From Singulisphaera sp. GP187 (lineage in GTDB: Bacteria; Planctomycetota; Planctomycetia; Gemmatales; Gemmataceae), in assembly GCA_945861245.1 (NCBI GenBank), contig CAMAUE010000036.1, forward strand, positions 1 to 38,795: a DNA stretch of 38,795 bases, given 5' to 3'. Shown one piece after another: positions 33,309 to 38,795 of this stretch (its first letter is position 1; each line of letters begins with the position of its first letter). The notes beneath the pieces are model-generated. The model ran no database searches. It was not told the DNA's origin and saw only the letters and a program-made list of their open reading frames with translations. The position numbers and the translations under genes were made by a program.

Positions 33309-35375
33309 ATGGCAACACGATTTGTTCTGCTTATCATCCTTCTCCTTTCACCCGGAATAGTGCTCGGCCAAGCGACGACAACGTGGCCCGCACTGCCCGC
33401 GACTGACGGCCCCGTCGAGGTCCCCGCCCAGGAATGGCCGCTGCGACCTGGGCCTCGCACCGTTCGCGTGCTCGTGCATTTTCCCGGCGGGAAGCTGGCG
33501 AACGTCAATCGTGATACCGGCATCATGCTCACGTTGCACAACTGGGGCGGCGTCGATTGCGTCGGCACGGCGAATCCGCGTGAGTTGGCGAATCGGCTCA
33601 ACGTCATTGCGCTGTGCGTCAACTATCTCCAGAGCGGACCGAAGGATTCGATCGAAGGGCCGGAACCGTACGACTTCGGCTATTTGCAGGCACTCGATGC
33701 GCTGCGAGCGTTGTGGTTTGTACGTAACGATCTCAAGCTCCACAAACGGCCGTTCGCCGAGGGCCGCATCTTCGCCACCGGCGGTTCGGGCGGGGGCAAC
33801 GTTACACTAATGGCGAACAAACTCGCGCCGCGCACATTCGCCTGCGTCGTCGATCTGTGCGGCATGGCCAAGCTGTCCGACGCCATCGCCTTCAAGCTGC
33901 CCGGCAGCGCGCTCGATGCTCGCTACTCGCGCGATCCCAAAAGCCCCAACTTCCTGTCGCTCGATCATCAGGAGCTGCGCTACGTCGGCAATCCCGATCA
34001 TCTCGCGGTGATGCATCGGCTCGGCTCAACGGCAAAGATTATCGTCGTCCATGGCGTCGATGATACGACGTGTCCGTTCGCTCATGCTCAGGAAATGGCT
34101 GGCTGGATGAAGCTCGCCAAACTCGATGTCGAACCGCACTGGATCGCCAAGAAGGACCTCGATGGCAAGGTTTTCACGAGCAGCGGGCATGCACTCGGCG
34201 ATCGCACGAAGATCGTATTCCAAGTCGCGGGCAAATATCTCGAACTGGGCGGCCTCGCGAGGAAAGCGCCGAGCGATTTCGATGTTCGCGATGACGTCCG
34301 CTTTCCGACGGCGAACGGTGCGTTTGTGATCTCCTACGCGAATGGCTATCCGATTGGCCGATTCGAGCTTGCACCGCTGATCGCCGAGTATGTCGATCAC
34401 ACCGATCTGTTTCAAATGCGTGATGTCGTCGGCAAATTGCAGCCGATCAGAAGCATCGCCGACTGGCAGGTCCGTCGGCAGCACGTCATTGAAAACATGC
34501 AGCGTGTGATGGGGCCGCTGCCCAGTCCGTTGCGGCGAGTTCCCGTGGACGTGAAGGTTGTGGACGAAGTGAAGGTCGGCACACTGATTCGCCGCAAGAT
34601 CACGTTCCAGTCCGACCCCGATGATCGCGTGCCGGCATACGTCTTTTTACCGCCGCATGACGGCAAGAAAAAACTGCCGGCCGTCCTCTGCTTGCATCAA
34701 ACGACTGCCGTCGGCATAGATGAACCCGCAGGCATTCGCGGCAATGGTGACTTGAAGTATGCGCTCGACTTGGCGGAACGCGGCTTCATCACGATCGTGC
34801 CGGAGTATCCCTCGTTCGGCACGCACAAGTTCGACTTCAAGGCGAAGACCGCCTACGCCAGCGGCTCGATGAAGGCGATCTGGGATAACATCCGCACTAT
34901 CGACGTGCTGGAGGCGATGGCCGAGGTGGACGCCAACCACATCGGCGCAATCGGCCATTCGCTCGGCGGGCACAACGCGATGTTCACGGCAGCGTTCGAG
35001 CCACGCATCCGCTGCATCGTGTCGAGCTGTGGCTTTACGACGTTTCGCAAGGACGACATGCCAAGCTGGACCGGCCCGGTCTACATGCCGCGGATCAAGG
35101 CGCAGTTCGATAACGATGCTCGCAAGGTGCCGTTCGATTTTCAGGAGGTCGTGGCATCGTTCGCACCGCGATCATTCCTGGCGTGTGCGGCGGAGAAGGA
35201 CAACGACTTCGATGTCACCGGCGTCCGCGATGTGATAAAGGCGGCGGCAGGGATATACAAGTTGCACGACGCGGAACAGAATCTGGACGCATTCTACCCG
35301 CCGGGGCCGCATGCGTTTCCCGCCGAAGCGAGGCGACGGGCGTATGCGTTTTTAGAGAGACATCTGGGGCGGTGA
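33309..35375 (+). CDS. Exported tandem alpha/beta-hydrolase (two catalytic domains)
   Basis: This exported protein of 688 residues has a signal peptide (MATRFVLLIILLLSPGIVLG). Two alpha/beta-hydrolase domains follow. The first, ~50-320, has nucleophile motif TGGSGGGN, an acid in HGVDDTTCP and His in SSGHALGD. The second, ~370-688, has IGHSLGGH, acid in EKDNDFDV and His in GPHAFP. LCLHQTTAVGIDEPAG and AEVDANHIGAIGHS are typical of acetyl-xylan-esterase/dienelactone-hydrolase-like (prolyl oligopeptidase superfamily) proteins. Both triads look complete, so the enzyme may act twice on one polymer or on two ester types. Substrate unknown. The ribosome binding site is weak. Confidence 0.85.
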   Translation: MATRFVLLIILLLSPGIVLGQATTTWPALPATDGPVEVPAQEWPLRPGPRTVRVLVHFPGGKLANVNRDTGIMLTLHNWGGVDCVGTANPRELANRLNVIALCVNYLQSGPKDSIEGPEPYDFGYLQALDALRALWFVRNDLKLHKRPFAEGRIFATGGSGGGNVTLMANKLAPRTFACVVDLCGMAKLSDAIAFKLPGSALDARYSRDPKSPNFLSLDHQELRYVGNPDHLAVMHRLGSTAKIIVVHGVDDTTCPFAHAQEMAGWMKLAKLDVEPHWIAKKDLDGKVFTSSGHALGDRTKIVFQVAGKYLELGGLARKAPSDFDVRDDVRFPTANGAFVISYANGYPIGRFELAPLIAEYVDHTDLFQMRDVVGKLQPIRSIADWQVRRQHVIENMQRVMGPLPSPLRRVPVDVKVVDEVKVGTLIRRKITFQSDPDDRVPAYVFLPPHDGKKKLPAVLCLHQTTAVGIDEPAGIRGNGDLKYALDLAERGFITIVPEYPSFGTHKFDFKAKTAYASGSMKAIWDNIRTIDVLEAMAEVDANHIGAIGHSLGGHNAMFTAAFEPRIRCIVSSCGFTTFRKDDMPSWTGPVYMPRIKAQFDNDARKVPFDFQEVVASFAPRSFLACAAEKDNDFDVTGVRDVIKAAAGIYKLHDAEQNLDAFYPPGPHAFPAEARRRAYAFLERHLGR

Positions 35376-35381
35376 TAATGA

Positions 35382-35429
35382 GTTTACGTTTAGCGCTCGC
35401 GCGGCACTATGCAAGCGTTAAACGTAAAC
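35382..35429. repeat. Intergenic palindrome, family A' related
   Basis: GTTTACGTTTAGCGCTCGC (35382-35400) pairs with GCAAGCGTTAAACGTAAAC (35411-35429) with two mismatches. It lies between the convergent tandem-hydrolase and dapF genes, so it may stop both transcripts. Confidence 0.8.
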
Positions 35430-35434
35430 CACGT

Positions 35435-36265
35435 TCATTCCACCCACTCGCCGCTGAACACCTCGACAGCGGGGCCGGTCATGTAGACGTGGTTGTCGGC
35501 TTCGGACCAATGCAGTTGCAGGTCGCCGCCGGTGAGATGCGCGGTGATTTTGCGTTCGGTTCGGCCTGTCAAAACGCCGGCGACGCAGACGGCGCAGGCA
35601 CCGGTGCCACAGGCGAGCGTCTCGCCGGAGCCACGCTCCCAAACGCGAAAAGTGACATCATCAGGGCGATTGACTTTGACGAACTCGACGTTGGTTCGCC
35701 GTGGGAAGATGGCGTCTTTCTCAATCTTCGGTCCCACGCCGAGAACGAGGTGATCGGTGATCGCTTCGACGTAGATGATGCAATGCGGGTTGCCCATCGA
35801 CACGCAGGTCGCGGTCAGATCGTAGCCTGGCAGCGCGACGTTGATCGGCGGATTGCCCACCAGCGTGGTCGGAATCTTGGCGGCGTCGAGAATCGGTTCA
35901 CCCATGTTGACGCGAACCTGGCGGACCTTGCCGGCGTGCACTTCGAGTTCGAGAGCGAGGACGCCGCGACCGGTTTCGATAGCGAGCGTCGGTTTCTTGG
36001 CGATGCCGTGGTCATAGACATACTTCGCTAAACAGCGGATGCCGTTGCCACACATCTCCGATTCGCTGCCGTCGGCGTTGAACATGCGCATGCGTGCGTC
36101 GGCTTTTTCGGAAGGGCAGATGAGGATGAGGCCGTCGCCGCCGACGCCGAAATGCCGATCGGCGATTGCTTGGCTGAGCTTGGCGGGATCAGCGGGCGGT
36201 TTCTGGGTGACGCAATCCACGTAGACATAATCGTTGCCACAACCTTGCATCTTGGTGAATCGCAT
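35435..36265 (-). CDS. dapF: Diaminopimelate epimerase
   Basis: The enzyme converts LL- to meso-diaminopimelate for lysine and peptidoglycan synthesis, using two cysteines. The 276-residue protein has [29 protein letters not shown], the first catalytic Cys72 in [27 protein letters not shown] and the second catalytic Cys219 in [10 protein letters not shown]. These are all canonical. Length is normal. A GGAG motif lies upstream of ATG 36265. Its presence supports meso-DAP metabolism, in line with peptidoglycan being present in planctomycetes. It is convergent with the tandem hydrolase and divergent from the PKD gene. Confidence 0.96.
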   Translation of the reverse strand: MRFTKMQGCGNDYVYVDCVTQKPPADPAKLSQAIADRHFGVGGDGLILICPSEKADARMRMFNADGSESEMCGNGIRCLAKYVYDHGIAKKPTLAIETGRGVLALELEVHAGKVRQVRVNMGEPILDAAKIPTTLVGNPPINVALPGYDLTATCVSMGNPHCIIYVEAITDHLVLGVGPKIEKDAIFPRRTNVEFVKVNRPDDVTFRVWERGSGETLACGTGACAVCVAGVLTGRTERKITAHLTGGDLQLHWSEADNHVYMTGPAVEVFSGEWVE

Positions 36266-36630
36266 AAAAGGAACTCCGCAAATTCGGGAAAAATGATCCG
36301 TCGCCAGCCATTGGCGAGGTTGTTTTTATTCGCACGGTTGGAAATATCACATTTACCAGACAGATCGACATGCTTTCGAGCCACGACAGTCAGGGAACGG
36401 CTCGGTAAAGCAACAAACCCGACCGTGTGAAGTATACATGGTGATTGTTCAAGGTCGCCGAAGGCAGTCGGCTAATACATGCTATCCAGTTTACCAATAA
36501 TTACGCGCGAATCCAACATACTGCCCAGACCTCCGAGACTGGCACTCTCGCGAAAACTGCTCTCGATTTTTCCCCTCGATTTTTCGTATGCTCCGTCGGA
36601 ATGCTTCGATTTCGTCATGGAGTACTTGCG
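36266..36630. other. Divergent intergenic region with a decayed family B arm
   Basis: About 365 bases lie between dapF and the PKD-domain gene. At 36366-36402 the sequence GACATGCTTTCGAGCCACGA, followed by CAGTCAGGGAACGGC, is a degenerate single arm of the family B palindrome (compare 19773-19811). No full partner arm is present. The reading frame of the PKD gene is open through the rest, but I see no coding signal before ATG 36631. Promoters were not identified. Confidence 0.5.
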
Positions 36631-38049
36631 ATGGGCGACGAAAAAGTCACCGACGTGAAGAGCACGTTGTCGGGTTGGGTCAAAGCGGGCGTCACTAGCG
36701 TCGTCGGATTATTTTCCGGCGTCATTCTGATGTACGGCACTTCGGTGGTCAACAACGTCATAAAACCCGCCAAGCCCGTGCCGAACTTCTCGTCGATAGT
36801 CACAGGAACGCTTGTCAGCCTCAACAACCGCTCGACGGGCGGCACGCAAGGCTGGTGGGATTTTGGCGACGGCACGGTTCTGGAGCCGTTCGATCCAAAA
36901 GTCAGCAACATTCAGCACACCTATGCCAAGCCTGGCACCTATAGCGTCAAACTCTCGCTCCAAAATATTATCGGCGAGCACGCCGACCGCGCCGTCGCCG
37001 TCGCCATCGAATCCCCCGTCACCCCGCCGCCAGAAATCACGCAATTCCAATTGATTCCTATTTCGCCAAACGACCGCGCGCCAGCTACATTTCGCCTGGT
37101 CAGTAAAACGAAGAATGCGAGCTTCTGCATCATCTCCAGGGGTGACGATTTGCCGCTGGAGGTCGATGACTCCGCGACCCAGGATCGTTACATCACATTC
37201 GATGAGATGGGATCCTACACGATTCGCTTGTCCGCCGTGAACGGCAAGCAGGTTGTCGAGAAATCGAAAACAGTTTTCATCTCGCCGAACGAAGGCCGAC
37301 AACCCGTTGCGAAACTGACTGCGGAGTATTCCGTGGTGAAAGTCACGAAGCAAACGAAAGAATGGCGTATCGCCTGCGAATGGCGAGGCAACGGCGACGA
37401 AGCGGCGGTTGCGTTCAAGAAGGAAAGCCCGATCTTGTCTGGAAGCAAGATTACCGATGCGATCCTGCTAAACAAGGCCGATGCTTCTTCGCCAGTTCGC
37501 AATGTCAAGCTGGAAATCGCGCCCGATAAGACCAAAGTCATCATTACCGGTGAAATCGTCAAGCCGAAGAACTGGATACCATCGCAAAGCTCCCCTCCGC
37601 CGGTCTGGCATGCCCACATCCGCGCTGAGGTCGTGCGTCGCTCGGCGCCGTTGACGATCAATCGCGGCGACGTCATCATGGCCGTCGCGTTAAATGGTAC
37701 GACGAAAGTGCCCATGCAGCCTCTGGAAGAAGGATGGGAAATCGTCGGCAGGAAGGTCAACCTGGAACTTTGGGATGGCTCGCGTAAAGCCTGGGAAGGC
37801 AGCGAAGGTGTGACGAACGCACGTGTGAGCCTGATGAATCAATCGTGCATCGTGACGGCCATTCCGCAAGCGGACGGCTTCGTGGTGAAGATCGATGCCC
37901 CGACCGGTCAGCCGGCGAATAATCCGCTGGTGCCGGTGACCGTGCTACCGCCACCGGCAACGATAACAATGCCGATCGGTCCGACGATCCGCCCGGCAAG
38001 CTTCGATCGAAATGTGTTGCAGCCGTTTCGCAAGAAATCGAAGGATTGA
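36631..38049 (+). CDS. Membrane-anchored PKD-domain protein
   Basis: This 472-residue protein starts at ATG 36631, with GGAG at 36619-36622; an upstream ATG at 36601 is possible. A short cytoplasmic segment (MGDEKVTDVKSTLSG) is followed by one membrane helix (VGLFSGVILMYGTSVV). A PKD domain at ~50-110 has the signatures GWWDFGDGT and HTYAKPGTYSVKLSL. A second PKD/Ig-like region at ~120-210 ends FDEMGSYTIRLSAVNG. The rest is beta-rich with no catalytic motif, and the terminus is basic. It probably sits in a membrane with the domains outside the cytoplasm, in a binding or adhesion role. Confidence 0.8.
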   Translation: MGDEKVTDVKSTLSGWVKAGVTSVVGLFSGVILMYGTSVVNNVIKPAKPVPNFSSIVTGTLVSLNNRSTGGTQGWWDFGDGTVLEPFDPKVSNIQHTYAKPGTYSVKLSLQNIIGEHADRAVAVAIESPVTPPPEITQFQLIPISPNDRAPATFRLVSKTKNASFCIISRGDDLPLEVDDSATQDRYITFDEMGSYTIRLSAVNGKQVVEKSKTVFISPNEGRQPVAKLTAEYSVVKVTKQTKEWRIACEWRGNGDEAAVAFKKESPILSGSKITDAILLNKADASSPVRNVKLEIAPDKTKVIITGEIVKPKNWIPSQSSPPPVWHAHIRAEVVRRSAPLTINRGDVIMAVALNGTTKVPMQPLEEGWEIVGRKVNLELWDGSRKAWEGSEGVTNARVSLMNQSCIVTAIPQADGFVVKIDAPTGQPANNPLVPVTVLPPPATITMPIGPTIRPASFDRNVLQPFRKKSKD

Positions 38050-38210
38050 GTGCAGCGAAGGCATCACTCCTTCTTTGCTGCCATTTTCTTGACAAACGCG
38101 GCATGTTCCGGCGAGGCCAGGCCCTGACAAAAACGCCGCAACGAAGCACGCGGAAAAAGTAGAAAAAGGCTATGCCGAAGTGTGGCGTGACGTAGGAATG
38201 TCGATTTTGT
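38050..38210. other. Intergenic stretch with a possible reverse-strand gene remnant
   Basis: On the reverse strand, a frame ending at TGA 38066-38064 reads LRRFCQGLASPEHAAFVKKM and AAKKE. The composition and codon choice look protein-like and would suit the C-terminus of a gene, but no start or upstream portion can be found. It may be a leftover fragment or chance. Nothing else is seen. Confidence 0.25.
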
Positions 38211-38272
38211 ATTGCCGCTTGCGGCTTAGCGCTCGCGTGGCGCCTTGCGAGCGCTAAGCCGCAAGCGGCAAT
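38211..38272. repeat. Intergenic palindrome, family A (ATTGCCGCTTGCGG variant)
   Basis: The arms begin ATTGCCGCTTGCGGCTTAGC and end with the complement ...GCAAGCGGCAAT, with a loop of about 14 bases. Compared with other family A copies, TTCCGC is replaced by TGCCGC in both arms (a compensated change). It lies between the convergent PKD and outer-membrane-type genes. Confidence 0.92.
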
Positions 38273-38303
38273 TTCCGAAACCGGAAAACGAAACCTTCCT
38301 CGC

Positions 38304-38795
38304 CTAATCCCCGTTGCCGTTCTTCTTGCGGTAGCCGTGTTCGATCGACATGTAAACGAAGACGCCAATGTCCGGCGTGTCGCGCGTCAAACCGACCGGC
38401 AGCGAGATTCCCAGCACCCATTCCATCGGGTCCTGAATCACGGCCCAGCGTACGCCCGGATTCACGAATACTTGCGTGACATGATTGCGCACGCCTTCAT
38501 CATCGATGGCATCGTTCCATAATGCCAACGTCTCCACGAAGAAATGGAGATAGGTCTGCGGCTTCCAGAAGACACTGGCGCCAAGGTTGTAGCCCGTGAG
38601 ATTGAAGCGGTCCGAGAATCCGCCAGCGCCAAGCGGCGCTGAAACGCCGGGAACGTAGGTATACCCGGCATTGAAATGGAAATCGAAGTCCTCGCCATAT
38701 CGGCTCACGGGCAGATTGAACTGATACCCCAATTGTCCATTGCCCAGGCCAAAGCGCCGATCCGCGGTTGGCAGAATCAAACTGAAGCGCGGCGC
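38304..38795 (-). CDS. Outer-membrane-type beta-barrel protein, C-terminal part (runs off right edge)
   Basis: The reverse frame is open to the window edge, and its first visible residues are APRFSLILPTADRR. The ~163 visible residues alternate hydrophobic and polar positions with aromatic girdles: GQLGYQFNLPVSRYGEDFDF, NAGYTYVPG, NLGASVFWKPQTYLHFFVE, VFVNPGVRWA and WVLGISLPVGLTRD. This is the pattern of a transmembrane beta-barrel of the MetA-pathway/transporter-like type. It ends in a basic tail GYRKKNGNGD rather than a terminal aromatic residue. The N-terminus and signal peptide are outside the window. Confidence 0.65.
   Translation of the reverse strand, partial: APRFSLILPTADRRFGLGNGQLGYQFNLPVSRYGEDFDFHFNAGYTYVPGVSAPLGAGGFSDRFNLTGYNLGASVFWKPQTYLHFFVETLALWNDAIDDEGVRNHVTQVFVNPGVRWAVIQDPMEWVLGISLPVGLTRDTPDIGVFVYMSIEHGYRKKNGNGD

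Overview
The window looks like a chromosomal piece of a planctomycete, most likely the Gemmata/Gemmataceae lineage. The main support is a large secreted Ig-like/cytochrome-like/DUF1549/DUF1553 protein (20356-22890), a family that is abundant in planctomycetes. Other signs are CRTAC1 (FG-GAP plus ASPIC/UnbV) and PQQ-repeat exported proteins, a secreted neutral-ceramidase-like enzyme, a Tat-exported TIM-barrel isomerase, GC-rich coding sequence, and many long palindromes between genes. This assignment is inference from gene content.

Left part (1-7.5 kb): the reverse strand opens with the first codons of what looks like an IS66-type transposase that leaves the window. It abuts a tight plus-strand operon of exported proteins: a 5'-truncated unknown, CRTAC1, an unknown 464-aa protein, a PQQ-type beta-propeller, and an amidohydrolase whose N-terminus carries a piece resembling a sulfatase-modifying enzyme (SUMF1/FGE). 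The operon ends at a breakpoint near 5880, where it meets a truncated gene on the opposite strand. A 108-bp MITE-like element and a GNAT acetyltransferase follow.

Centre (7.5-20 kb): a DUF433/DUF5615 toxin-antitoxin pair whose toxin frame has an internal TGA, pyrK, a TPR membrane protein, aroF, a broken small membrane gene, a D-amino-acid-type aminotransferase, a GT87-like glycosyltransferase, a methyltransferase, the groES-groEL operon with a readable sigma70-type promoter, and two SDR oxidoreductases.

Right part (20-38.8 kb): a small exported protein, the DUF1549/DUF1553 protein, a conserved-looking 59-aa gene, an RdgC-like protein, a divergent elongation factor P, a frameshifted zinc-ribbon membrane gene, two extended SDR/epimerases, a ceramidase, an SDR, a Tat-exported sugar isomerase-like protein, a wrecked hicBA/HTH toxin-antitoxin locus, a tandem alpha/beta hydrolase, dapF, a PKD-domain membrane protein, and the C-terminal part of an outer-membrane-type protein that runs off the right edge.

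Two patterns run through the window. First, at least a dozen intergenic palindromes in three or four sequence families lie between genes in every orientation. Second, many small accessory genes are broken while the housekeeping genes (pyrK, aroF, groES, groEL, efp, dapF) are intact. I see no CRISPR array, rRNA or tRNA, and no clear defence island. The best candidates for something new are the palindrome families, the divergent EF-P loop, the SUMF1-amidohydrolase chimera and the rearranged 5.7-kb exported-protein block.
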